Shown here: piece by piece, positions 44,102 to 53,536 of the stretch
How positions within the stretch are numbered: the first letter of the stretch is position 1
How the letters are laid out: every line of letters begins with the position of its first letter
From: Fructilactobacillus myrtifloralis
GTDB lineage: Bacteria; Bacillota; Bacilli; Lactobacillales; Lactobacillaceae
Direction of reading: 5' to 3'
Length of the DNA: 64,000 nucleotides
NCBI RefSeq assembly: GCF_024029335.1
Contig: NZ_CP097116.1
Span: 868,001-932,000, forward strand
Position numbers and translations under genes: made by a program
Notes under the pieces: model-generated
What the model saw: only the letters and a program-made list of their open reading frames with translations
Database searches by the model: none
Told to the model about the DNA's origin: nothing

Positions 44102-47100
44102 CTATTTTTCGTTAGTGGTAATCGGGACCAACTGCTGGTTTGCAAGTAAGTATAAGTACTTCTGTTGCACTGGTTTGTGCAAAATGTCTTGCAGCGCCAG
44201 GGCATAGAGATTCACCTGACCGGTATACTGGTCCTTAATTTGCTCAATCGAGGCTTCTGGATGCGCGGGATTCACAAAACTCGTTTTGTAATCAAACAGA
44301 AGTGGGCCTTCCTCTGGATCATCGAGATAACCATCGATAATTCCGTGAACCAGAATCTGTTGCTCCGGATCATTGTTAAATTCCGAAAAGAGTCGTTGGG
44401 CTTTAATAATCAGTGAGAAGGGTACCTCCCGATGTAGCCGGTCGGGGAATTGGAGAATCCGTTGCCCCACATCCGTCTGGTAGAACGCTACAACGGACTG
44501 CCGGTTAATCCGTTCCGCCACCGCTGCAGTTAAGAGCTGGCCCGCAACTAGGTCCTTAATTAACGCTTCGACTCGCTCTTCTGTAACCGGTTGGGTCACG
44601 TCGAGTTTCTGCAGGACCAAGTGGGTCGCGGTTCCCACCTCTTGGGGCGTTGGCTTAGCGACCGTTTGCATGAACTGCGGTTGGGCAAACTGCTCACTCT
44701 GATACCGGGTTCGTTGCAAAATTTGGTGCCCCGCATCAGCGACGCTCCCTAATTGAATGTTATCCGGATCGTCAAACTGGCGTTTAATTTCTGACACCGA
44801 TTGGTACGCCGTTGTTTGCGCGGCATCCGCAAACGGATACTGAAACTCCAGCAACCGGTTAATTTCCGCTGGTTCCGTAGCAGGTCCAGTGAACTCTACG
44901 TTAGTAGCGGACTCAGTCGCTGGGGTGGTTGCTTCTAGCTCCGTCGGCTGGATAAATTCCACCGTAAATTCACTTGGATCAGACTGAAGCTCCGGTAAGG
45001 TCAGGTCATCATCCAGTAACGCTTGCAACTGCGGATGGCGTACCAGTGCCATCCCAATCCAAGTTAAGAAGTTCTTGGCACTACTTCTATTTGCCTGGTT
45101 AATCACCAGGTTCGGGCTTTGCCCTGCCTGCGACCAACTTTGCAGGGTACTTTCTTCGGCCGTTTGTTTGTTATTTCCCTTAACAATTCCCGTAATAATT
45201 AACTTCTGCTTGGCCCGGGTTAAGGCCACGTATAGTTTCCGCATTTCTTCGGCTTTCGCCTTCCGTTTTAACGAATTGTTGATCGCCAAGTACTGTAGCG
45301 TGGTGACCTGCTCGTGGCGGTCGGGATAGTAATACTTAATCCCTAATCCGATCTGATCATCGACCACAAACGAATCCCTAAACTCACTTTGATTGGACTG
45401 GTGGTTAACATCAATCACAAAGACTACCGGATATTCGAGTCCCTTACTCCCGTGAATCGTTTTGACGGTCACGGAGTTCGGATCCACGTCGACGCTAGCT
45501 TCCGCGAGGTCTTTGTCATCCTTTTGCAGTCGCTTGATAAACTGCACAAAGGCGAACAACCCCTGGAATCCGTTCCGTTCATACTCTTCTGCTCGCTGGT
45601 AGAGCGCGTGCAGATTGGCCTGCCGTTTCTTACCGGCTGGCATTCCCCCCACGTAGTCTAAGAACCCGGTTTGGTTGTAAATCTCCCAGATTAGTTCCGC
45701 CAAACTATGCTTGGTCGCGTAATCACGTAAGTTCGTTAGTTGTTCCAAAAATTGGTCAACTTTGCTCAACACCCGATTGCCGAACTCCGTCTGGGTTTGT
45801 TCCTGGTATTCTGTTTGAAAGTCCAAAACGGCTTGATAATAGTTCCCCGTTTTTTTTGTAATCCGGATGAAGGCTAATTCATTTTCGTCTAATCCCACTA
45901 ACGACGAACGTAACACTGCTGCCAACGGAATGTCTTGGGCGGGATTATCAATGATTTGCAGTAACGACAGCATAATTTGAATTTCCGCCGTCTTAAAGTA
46001 ACTTTCGGCTCCATCACTGTTCAAGGGAATTTGATGGTCGGCAAAGATGCTGGCAATCTCAAAGTTATTCCGCTTGGTCGAGGATAGCAACGCAATGTCG
46101 CCATACTGCAAGGGCCGTTTTTGCCCCAACTTGCGATCGTAAATCTGAAAGCCAGCGTTCATCATCGTTTCAATCTTGTTCGCAATCATCTCAATCTGAA
46201 GTTGGTCGTTGGTTAACTGGGTTTCTTGCTGATCGTTCTGATCATCCGCCAAAAACATTACTTCCGTGGTGGTGTCTAAATCGTCTGGATAATCCTTCGC
46301 CCCAAATTGCAACTGAGCATCGCCAGTGTAGTCAACTTCTCCAAAGGAGCGGTCCATAATCTGTTCAAAGATGAGGTTCGTAAAGTGGTCCACGTTCGCT
46401 ACCGATCGGAAGTTATCGGGCAACGTAATCAGTTGATTAGGATTATCAGGGTCCGGGTACGTCTGATACTTGTCCATAAACATCTGTGGATCGGCCAACC
46501 GGAAGCGATAGATCGACTGTTTCACATCCCCGACCATGAAGAGGTTCGGGTGCTCTGGATTCTTAATCGTTCCTAAGATGGCATCCTGCAGGTGATTATT
46601 ATCCTGGTATTCATCAACCATAATTTCGTTAAACTGCTGCTGGAGTTGCGTCCGCAGGGAAACTCCCGCTTCAGACTGATTGGTTAGGATTCGAAACGCA
46701 AAGTGCTCGATATCCGTAAAATCGTAGGAATGCCGGTGGCGCTTCACCGTGGCATACTGAGTCGCAAACGCATGCACCACCTCAATTAACTTGTGAATCA
46801 GCTGAGCTGCATCGTCATTTAGCGTCTGCAGACTCGCTTCATCGGTCCAAAAGTAATTTTTGCAAATGGCTTCAATTTGTTTTTTAACGGCATCCCGCAA
46901 ATTTTTACATTGGTCTTTGCCCGCTACCTGGTCTTCATCAGAGTCATTTTTTTTAACGCTGGGGAAGCGTTTAAAATCTTGCTGGTTAAAGGCAGTCCGA
47001 AGCTGATTCCAACTGCTGGAGTCGAGCTTTTCTGCCAGTGCTTCAATTTGGTCCTGTTCAGCCGCTAAAAACTGCTCTACTTTGTCGATTCCAACCTGAT

Positions 47101-47824
47101 GTGCTAATTGCCGCGCTTGTCGGTATGAAGCCAGCATCTGCTCCAACTGGTTCTGTAAATCCGGCAATAAATAATCTCGATACAGATGACTATCCGTCAG
47201 GGCTCCCTCAACCCGGTAAAATTCTCCTAACTGATCAAGCCACTGGTCCGGGTCCTGGTTCACGTTCGCTAATTCGTACAGGCGTAACACCAAATCAGTC
47301 AAACCGTCATCACTGCGATCGTTGGAGAAGTTGCGGGTTAACTGGGCAAACCGGTGATCCCGGTCGTTTCCATACAATTCCTCACGGACATCGTTCCAGA
47401 CATCCGTTTGTAACAGCGTCCGTTCGCTCGTGTTCGTTAAAATCCGAAAGTCCGGATCCAAGTTAATGACGTAGTAGTACCGTTTTACTAGCCACAGACA
47501 AAAGGCATCCATGGTTTCAATGTGCGCCGTGGTCAGCTTCCGCAGTTGGCGAACTAGATGTTGTTTTTCCGCTTGATCCTGCGTGTGCTTCAGTTCCGTT
47601 TGCAGGGCCCCATGAATTCGTTCCCGCATTTCCTGGGCCGCAGCGTTCGTAAAGGTCACAATCAGTAACTGGTCCACGTCGACGCCGGCCTTGATTTTCC
47701 GCATCACCCGCTGGGTTAACACGCTGGTCTTCCCTGATCCAGCCGAGGCCGATACCAGCATGTTGCCAGCGGCATCATTCTGAATCGCGGCTAATTGTCC
47801 CGGGGTCCATTGGGTTTCACTCAT
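44102..47824 (-). CDS. addA: ATP-dependent helicase/nuclease subunit A (AddA/RexA)
   Basis: 1240 aa. UvrD-like helicase with Walker A SASAGSGKTS (residues about 25-34), DEYQDNNHLQD (Walker B), VGDVKQSIYRFR (motif III), and VKTIHGSKGLEYP (motif V). The C-terminal RecB nuclease domain has GTATHLVLQKLD and LLFDYKTSF with catalytic Asp-Tyr-Lys. With AddB it resects double-strand breaks and loads RecA at Chi. ATG 47824 follows AAAGGAG. Its start overlaps the addB stop by eight bases. Confidence 0.96.
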   Translation of the reverse strand: MSETQWTPGQLAAIQNDAAGNMLVSASAGSGKTSVLTQRVMRKIKAGVDVDQLLIVTFTNAAAQEMRERIHGALQTELKHTQDQAEKQHLVRQLRKLTTAHIETMDAFCLWLVKRYYYVINLDPDFRILTNTSERTLLQTDVWNDVREELYGNDRDHRFAQLTRNFSNDRSDDGLTDLVLRLYELANVNQDPDQWLDQLGEFYRVEGALTDSHLYRDYLLPDLQNQLEQMLASYRQARQLAHQVGIDKVEQFLAAEQDQIEALAEKLDSSSWNQLRTAFNQQDFKRFPSVKKNDSDEDQVAGKDQCKNLRDAVKKQIEAICKNYFWTDEASLQTLNDDAAQLIHKLIEVVHAFATQYATVKRHRHSYDFTDIEHFAFRILTNQSEAGVSLRTQLQQQFNEIMVDEYQDNNHLQDAILGTIKNPEHPNLFMVGDVKQSIYRFRLADPQMFMDKYQTYPDPDNPNQLITLPDNFRSVANVDHFTNLIFEQIMDRSFGEVDYTGDAQLQFGAKDYPDDLDTTTEVMFLADDQNDQQETQLTNDQLQIEMIANKIETMMNAGFQIYDRKLGQKRPLQYGDIALLSSTKRNNFEIASIFADHQIPLNSDGAESYFKTAEIQIMLSLLQIIDNPAQDIPLAAVLRSSLVGLDENELAFIRITKKTGNYYQAVLDFQTEYQEQTQTEFGNRVLSKVDQFLEQLTNLRDYATKHSLAELIWEIYNQTGFLDYVGGMPAGKKRQANLHALYQRAEEYERNGFQGLFAFVQFIKRLQKDDKDLAEASVDVDPNSVTVKTIHGSKGLEYPVVFVIDVNHQSNQSEFRDSFVVDDQIGLGIKYYYPDRHEQVTTLQYLAINNSLKRKAKAEEMRKLYVALTRAKQKLIITGIVKGNNKQTAEESTLQSWSQAGQSPNLVINQANRSSAKNFLTWIGMALVRHPQLQALLDDDLTLPELQSDPSEFTVEFIQPTELEATTPATESATNVEFTGPATEPAEINRLLEFQYPFADAAQTTAYQSVSEIKRQFDDPDNIQLGSVADAGHQILQRTRYQSEQFAQPQFMQTVAKPTPQEVGTATHLVLQKLDVTQPVTEERVEALIKDLVAGQLLTAAVAERINRQSVVAFYQTDVGQRILQFPDRLHREVPFSLIIKAQRLFSEFNNDPEQQILVHGIIDGYLDDPEEGPLLFDYKTSFVNPAHPEASIEQIKDQYTGQVNLYALALQDILHKPVQQKYLYLLANQQLVPITTNEK

Positions 47825-50800
47825 GACGGTCTCCTTTCTGTTCATCTCGTAGTTTGTCCAGCACTGCTTGCATGCTGAGATTCTCCACCTCACGATAGTT
47901 ATTTTCCTTTAGGAGCGGGTCAAACTGCATCACGGCTTGGTAAGGTGAATTCGTAATGGTGGATCTAGCTTGAAACCGGGCCGGCCATAGCCGCGTATCC
48001 CCAGCAAAAATTCTTTTTCCAGCCGTTTGAATCAACTGTTCTGTATGGTGAATTACCCGATCCAAATCGGCTTGGGAAATGACGCTACTCTTCTGCTTAT
48101 TAAAAGAATCATTTTTGGTAAAGGCAAACGGATAGATTTCGCTAACGTCCTGATCGCCCAATGACTTCAAAACATCTTGATCAGCCAGTAAAATGCCACT
48201 GTACTTATGTTTTTTTAGCAAGCTACTTTGAATTTTTTGTGCATCCTGCCAGTTCTCCAAATCCTCCGGCTTTAACACCGGATCAAAAACGCGCAAATAC
48301 AGCGCTCCTAGCAGCTGGGCTTGGTCCGCATCACTAATAGAATCGAGGTTCTTCAACACCGCGTCCATGTACGTCATCATCTGCATGGCGGTCCCATCGT
48401 AGATCTCGGCAAAGTTCATCTTATGCTGACTCGACTTGTAATCCACGATGTTTAAGTAGTCAGTTCCAGCAACGTCCATGCCATCAATTCGATCAATCCG
48501 CCCTTGCACGCCGACCTGTTGCTCATTACCTAAATCAAATTGCAACTCCTGGTAGCGCTGACCGGGGCCAAAAGAAACCTCAGTTTGCCGGGGGCGCATG
48601 TGCACGTGCCGCGCTTGATTACGCAGGGTCTGTGCCATCTCATTAACCGTCTGAATTAATTGACCCTTTAAGTAGTTCATCCGCTCCGAACTCTGCAGAA
48701 TCTCGTAGCGTTGCGTCCGGTCATCCTCAATCAATTTGGTCGTAATCTCTGTGACCAACTCTTTGATTTGCTGATTATCCAGTTCACCTAATTCTAGGTT
48801 TTGCTGGTTAACCACCTTCATCAGTTGATCGAGCGCATCATGATAAAAGGAGCCCGTTTCGGCCGCATTAATTTCAAATTCATCGCGTTCTTTCAGTCGT
48901 AACCCATATTCCAAGAAGTATTCGTACGGATTGGAATAAAACTCTTCTAACTTCGAAATTGAGGTCAAAATCCGTTGCCCGTACAGGCCGGTTACAATCT
49001 CTGGTTGCAACGGTGTGGGTTCATTGCGATAGTTCAAACTACTCATCAGATTCCGCGTCAGGCGCTGCAATGCGGGATCAACTGCTTGTTCTAACGTTTT
49101 TTGAATGGTTGCCCAACTGGGATTCAATGGCTGGCGCTGTTTCTTACTAGCGAGCGCCGCTGGAATCAGGTACTTCAAAGTCGCCCGGGGGGAACCAAGG
49201 TACGGCTGGACATCGAGGTTAGTTGCATCCGGCTGAGCGTGAAATGTTTCAGTGTTCAGACCAAAGAATTCCTGAATTCGCTGCACGTAGGGCGACTGTT
49301 TTAGCAACGCATCATCGGCTCCATTGCCAACGTGGTGGGAAAAATACAACTGGTCCTGGGGCGTCATAAAGGTCAAGTAATCCTCGTAGGGCTCCGCCAC
49401 CATCTGAGTTTCACTGGTGGTGGCCAAAAATTGATCCGCTGCCAGCTGTTCCCCCAGTTGATCGCGATCCCCATCACTCAAGAGACTCTGGCGTTCAATC
49501 CGCACCGGTAAGTTGTGGTCATCAGCGCCCACAAAGATCGTAATCCGCTTATCCCGGAGGTGGTACCGTCCCATTTCTGAAATCGTTACCTGGTCCAAGG
49601 TCGACGGAATCTGAGAGTAGGTAGCGCCCACAAACCCGGCTTGTAAGAGCGCTAAGAAATCATCTTGGACAAATTCCTGGTCGCCCAAGACGTTCACGTA
49701 GTCATCTAAAATGTGGCAAAATTCATTCCACACCTGTTCGGCCTGGCCCGCTTCCTGGAGCTTGCCGGCCTCCGTAGCCTGCTGCTGCCACTCTTGCAAC
49801 CGAGCTGGCACCCCATGGTTCACCAAAAATTGATAGAGAATTTGGGCGGCTTCTCGTCCCGTTTGTGCTTTGGTCAGCCGCCGGTAAAACGGTGGCAAGT
49901 TGTCCTTTACAAAGTGGCGAATCTGATTGATTGCCTGGGAAACGGCCTGGTTCTTGTCCACGACGACCCCCGTGGTTTCATCCACGACGGTCGTATACTT
50001 CCAGTCCGCTTGCTGCGTCCATTTTTTCCCGTAGTAGCCGTTTTTAAGGACGAGGTTTTCACATAGAGCCAGTTGCCAGCGAAAATCGTCCAGCCCTTCA
50101 AAGTGTTTTTCATCCTGTTTAGGAATTAACAACTCCGTTTTCAAGAGCTTCATCACGTCTTCGTACCGGTAGTTACGGGCCCGGTTCGGCTTGTAGATCG
50201 CAAAAAGTGCCTGCAACAGTACTACCAACGGGTGATTTTCCATTTGCTTTTGAATATCCGTGAAGTACGGAATTTGTTGCATCGAAAAGATTGGATCAAT
50301 GATGTTTTCGTAATCACTCAGGTTTCTAGCCACCACCAAGAAATCTCCGTACCGGTACTTCCCGGTGGCAACTAGTTGCCGAACCTTGGTGGCAACGTTC
50401 ATCAACTCGTCGAAAGGAGTGGCCGCTTGGAAGACGTGCAGATTGGGATTCGTTGCGGGGGCTTTCGGAAGCTTCCGTTCCAACTCGCTACTGCTAATCC
50501 AGTACTCCTCTAATTGAGTTAACCCCGGTTGTAAGTTCCGCGCTGGCGCATACTGATCGGGCAACATCCGGCTATGTTCCCGGGCATATTGGTACAACCG
50601 GTAATATAAACGTCCGGGTTGCGCAAAGAAGGCTTCTGGACTGGGAGCCGCCTCGCGGACAGGTTGATCCAACGTTAAATCCACTACCACGTGGGCCCTT
50701 CTGATCAAGGTGTGGACCAACTGTATTTCCTGCGCCGTTAACTCACTAAAGCCGGTAAAGTAAAAGTGCAACTGTTCTAATTGCTGAGCCGGCATTCGTA

Positions 50801-51374
50801 AAAGATATTCATTTAGTAGTTCTAGAGTGGCCGCTTGATACAGGTATTTACCATCGGTTGCCTGCAAAAAGGCCCGGTAAATGAGCTCCAAGTCGTGCAG
50901 TTTATTGCGCAGTTCTCCAGTGGTGTTGGTCTGCAACTGGTGCAAATCATCGGGACTCAGGTTGCCCTGCTGCAGCTCCATTAGTTGTTCTGCCACCTGC
51001 TGAATGAAGCCCGCTTGTTTGCCTTCCCCCCGGTAAATGGTTAAATCAGCTTCGTGCTTGGCAATAATTTGGAAAATAATCATGTTAATCGCTACTGGAG
51101 ACAATTGTGGAACCTGGTAAGGCGGTTGGTCCCGTAAAAAGTACCAAATTAACCGGGAAAACGAAAAGGTTTGAATTTGATTTTGGGCGTAGGTTGCCCG
51201 TTGGTGCATGTTCAAACGTTTGAGGGTTCCCAGTTCTGCTTCAAACTTGACGTTATTCGGGACAATTTGAAAGTACTGGTCGTCTGGATGCTGCTCTGCC
51301 GCTTGGTGCATTGATTGGACAACTTGACCAAAATGATCCGCACTGGCAAGTCCAAGGATAAACTGTAAGCTCAT
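47817..51374 (-). CDS. addB: ATP-dependent nuclease subunit B (AddB/RexB)
   Basis: 1185 aa, full length for AddB. The inactivated helicase part comes first, without a good Walker A at the N-terminus (FILGLASADHFGQV). The C-terminal nuclease domain has VDYKSSQHKM. The iron-sulfur Cys residues known from the Bacillus protein are missing: the first site reads EEFYSNPYEYF and the last cluster reads RSTITNSPYQAVMQFD. Only two Cys are in the whole chain, both outside these places. It is coupled to addA and overlaps the upstream gene by four bases. Confidence 0.94.
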   Translation of the reverse strand: MSLQFILGLASADHFGQVVQSMHQAAEQHPDDQYFQIVPNNVKFEAELGTLKRLNMHQRATYAQNQIQTFSFSRLIWYFLRDQPPYQVPQLSPVAINMIIFQIIAKHEADLTIYRGEGKQAGFIQQVAEQLMELQQGNLSPDDLHQLQTNTTGELRNKLHDLELIYRAFLQATDGKYLYQAATLELLNEYLLRMPAQQLEQLHFYFTGFSELTAQEIQLVHTLIRRAHVVVDLTLDQPVREAAPSPEAFFAQPGRLYYRLYQYAREHSRMLPDQYAPARNLQPGLTQLEEYWISSSELERKLPKAPATNPNLHVFQAATPFDELMNVATKVRQLVATGKYRYGDFLVVARNLSDYENIIDPIFSMQQIPYFTDIQKQMENHPLVVLLQALFAIYKPNRARNYRYEDVMKLLKTELLIPKQDEKHFEGLDDFRWQLALCENLVLKNGYYGKKWTQQADWKYTTVVDETTGVVVDKNQAVSQAINQIRHFVKDNLPPFYRRLTKAQTGREAAQILYQFLVNHGVPARLQEWQQQATEAGKLQEAGQAEQVWNEFCHILDDYVNVLGDQEFVQDDFLALLQAGFVGATYSQIPSTLDQVTISEMGRYHLRDKRITIFVGADDHNLPVRIERQSLLSDGDRDQLGEQLAADQFLATTSETQMVAEPYEDYLTFMTPQDQLYFSHHVGNGADDALLKQSPYVQRIQEFFGLNTETFHAQPDATNLDVQPYLGSPRATLKYLIPAALASKKQRQPLNPSWATIQKTLEQAVDPALQRLTRNLMSSLNYRNEPTPLQPEIVTGLYGQRILTSISKLEEFYSNPYEYFLEYGLRLKERDEFEINAAETGSFYHDALDQLMKVVNQQNLELGELDNQQIKELVTEITTKLIEDDRTQRYEILQSSERMNYLKGQLIQTVNEMAQTLRNQARHVHMRPRQTEVSFGPGQRYQELQFDLGNEQQVGVQGRIDRIDGMDVAGTDYLNIVDYKSSQHKMNFAEIYDGTAMQMMTYMDAVLKNLDSISDADQAQLLGALYLRVFDPVLKPEDLENWQDAQKIQSSLLKKHKYSGILLADQDVLKSLGDQDVSEIYPFAFTKNDSFNKQKSSVISQADLDRVIHHTEQLIQTAGKRIFAGDTRLWPARFQARSTITNSPYQAVMQFDPLLKENNYREVENLSMQAVLDKLRDEQKGDRHE

Positions 51375-51937
51375 AGTGCCTCCGTTTCTGTTTCCACCAC
51401 CGCAAGTGACTGGTTGGCGTACTTCCCGCCGATTGCAGCAGCAATTAGCTCCGTGATTGTTTCATATGAAACAACGCCCGTTGGAACTGGGTCGCCCTCC
51501 TTAAAAAGGCGAGCCGGTCCTCGCCGCCGAGCAACTAACCGCCCGGGCCGTAAAATGGTGTAGGGCAACTCCGTTTCGTCAATCATTTTAATGGCATAGC
51601 GCTGTTCACGGAAGTATTCGCGCACATCGGTCACTCCCGGATACTCCCGGTTCCCGCGTACCTCTCCGTCAACACCAGCCGCAGAAACGAAAACCCAGCG
51701 CTGCACCTCGACGTGGGCACGTTGAAGCGCCGTCGCTAACTCTGTGACCACTAAATCGACATCCGCTGGGCCGGCCGTCACCACTACCGCAGCCAGGTGC
51801 GGAGGGAGATCAGTGTAAGCAGTCGCCGTCGTTAATTGGTGCCGCTTAGTTAGAATCTTTGTCTGGGGCGTTTGCAAATGGTCCTGCACGTAGTCAGTAA
51901 GAGGACCCTGCCCCACCAATAAAATTGTGTCTGTCAT
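51371..51937 (-). CDS. NAD(P)-binding protein, atypical SDR/NmrA type
   Basis: 188 aa. Rossmann start LLVGQGPLTDYVQDHL, then VVVTAGPAD, WVFVSAAGVDGEVRGNREYPG and YTILRPGRLVARR, the pattern of NmrA/YwnB-like atypical SDR proteins. Enzymatic role unknown. It is the first gene of a unit with addB and addA (ATGA overlap), which may simply be transcriptional linkage. ATG is preceded by CGAGGTGGAACA. Confidence 0.78.
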   Translation of the reverse strand: MTDTILLVGQGPLTDYVQDHLQTPQTKILTKRHQLTTATAYTDLPPHLAAVVVTAGPADVDLVVTELATALQRAHVEVQRWVFVSAAGVDGEVRGNREYPGVTDVREYFREQRYAIKMIDETELPYTILRPGRLVARRRGPARLFKEGDPVPTGVVSYETITELIAAAIGGKYANQSLAVVETETEAL

Positions 51938-52003
51938 TGTTCCACCTCGTTCCCTCTATTTTAGCATTTCGCGCTGAGCTTTAGTTACGCTGGCATCAAG
52001 GAT

Positions 52004-52077
52004 AAAGTTCGGGTTTGAATTATTTTGGCTGTCGTTGTATGATTATATAGTAATATTCAGACTTAATCACGAACATT
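52004..52077 (+). promoter_or_regulatory. Possible PurR boxes ahead of purine permease
   Basis: AAAGTTCGGGTTT (52004-52016) fits the inverted PurBox AWWGTTCGGWWWT with one mismatch, and AATCACGAACATT (52065-52077) fits AWWWCCGAACWWT with two mismatches. They face each other but are about 48 bases apart, wider than the usual 16-17. Confidence 0.35.
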
Positions 52078-52096
52078 ATCCGCAAAGGAGATCGTT

Positions 52097-53407
52097 ATGG
52101 GCAATAAAATTGCGTCATTTTTTCACTTTCAAACGTTAGGGACTAATTTCCGGACCGAAACACTCGCCGGAATTACGACCTTCATTTCCATGGTTTACAT
52201 CCTATTCGTCAATCCAGACGTCCTCGGTGCCACCGGAATGGATAAGGGCGCCGTTTTCACAGCGACCGCCCTCGCCACGGCCTTTGGTTGTATCTTAATG
52301 GGGGTCATTGCCAATTATCCGTTCGCATTATCCGCCGGGCTCGGAATTAACGCCTTCTTTACCTACTCCGTCTGCATCGGCATGAAGGTTCCCTGGCAAA
52401 CCGCAATGAGCGGGGTCTTAATCGCTTCGGTCCTCTTCATCATCCTAACGGCCTTGAAACTCCGCGAAAAGATTATTGATGCCATTCCAACCGATTTAAA
52501 GGCCGCTATTGGTGGGGGAATTGGTCTGTTCATCGCTTTTATTGGATTTCATAACGGGGGACTGGTGGTGGCTAACAAAAGTACCCTGGTTAGTTTAGGC
52601 TCCCTGACAAATCCCCTCACGCTCCTAACCATTGCTGGGCTAGTCATTACCCTCTTCCTAATGAGCGCGAAGGTTCCCGGTGCCATCTTCGTCGGCATGG
52701 TAATTTCATCCGTAATCGGAATGGCCACGGGGTTAATTAAGATCCCGAACGCCCTTGTCGCCAGCGTTCCCAGCATTAAGTCCACGTTCTTAGTAAGCCT
52801 GTTCAATTTAAATCAGATTAATACGCCCCAACTCTGCGTGGTCGTGCTGACCTTCTTATTAGTAACCTTCTTTGATACGGCCGGAACCCTAATCGGACTC
52901 GCTGAACAAGCTGGTTACATGCGGGATAACCGCATGCCACGGGTCGGACGCGCGCTCGCAGCGGACTCCACTACCATGTTGTTTGGTTCACTACTCGGGA
53001 CCTCGCCCATGAGCGTCTACGTGGAATCCTCAGCAGGAATCGCCGTGGGCGGACGGTCAGGCTTTACAGCCATCGTTACTGGCATTATGTTTATCTTTGC
53101 CCTCTTCTTTTCTCCGCTCCTTGCGGTCATTACCAGTCAAATCACCGCGCCAGCCCTCATCATCGTCGGCGTGCTCATGGCGAAATCACTGGCCCAAGTC
53201 AATTGGAACCGGTTTGAACTGGCTGCCCCAGCGTTCTTGATTGCCGTGGGGATGCCCCTCACTTACAGTATCTCGGATGGGATTGCCCTCGGTTTTATGG
53301 CCTACCCAATCACTATGATTGCTGCCAAGCGGGGCAAGGAAGTTGGCTGGATGATGTACGCTCTTGCAATTGTCTTTCTGATTTTCTTCCTAATCCTTAA
53401 AAATTAA
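52097..53407 (+). CDS. NCS2 family purine permease (AzgA/PbuG type)
   Basis: 436 aa with about 13 hydrophobic segments. AzgA-type features are RTETLAGITTFISMVYILFVNP near the N-terminus, SAGLGINAFFTYSVC, LVTFFDTAGTLIGLAEQAG and SSAGIAVGGRSGFTA. It imports adenine, guanine or hypoxanthine with protons. ATG follows AAAGGAGATCGTT. A weak PurR-box pair upstream supports purine control; I see no guanine riboswitch. Confidence 0.9.
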   Translation: MGNKIASFFHFQTLGTNFRTETLAGITTFISMVYILFVNPDVLGATGMDKGAVFTATALATAFGCILMGVIANYPFALSAGLGINAFFTYSVCIGMKVPWQTAMSGVLIASVLFIILTALKLREKIIDAIPTDLKAAIGGGIGLFIAFIGFHNGGLVVANKSTLVSLGSLTNPLTLLTIAGLVITLFLMSAKVPGAIFVGMVISSVIGMATGLIKIPNALVASVPSIKSTFLVSLFNLNQINTPQLCVVVLTFLLVTFFDTAGTLIGLAEQAGYMRDNRMPRVGRALAADSTTMLFGSLLGTSPMSVYVESSAGIAVGGRSGFTAIVTGIMFIFALFFSPLLAVITSQITAPALIIVGVLMAKSLAQVNWNRFELAAPAFLIAVGMPLTYSISDGIALGFMAYPITMIAAKRGKEVGWMMYALAIVFLIFFLILKN

Positions 53408-53415
53408 GTTTTAGT

Positions 53416-53448
53416 AAAAAGTCCCGGGTTATGAACCGGGACTTTTTT
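53416..53448 (+). terminator. Terminator after purine permease
   Basis: AAAAGTCCCGGGTT / AACCGGGACTTTTTT hairpin. A TATAAT for the next gene lies shortly after, at about 53480. Confidence 0.9.
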
Positions 53449-53536
53449 GTCCCCTCGAAAAATGCACCTGTGATTGCTATAATAAGGGTATTGTCGTTAA
53501 TTAACTAAATTTTTTTATAGAAAGAGCTCTTACTTA

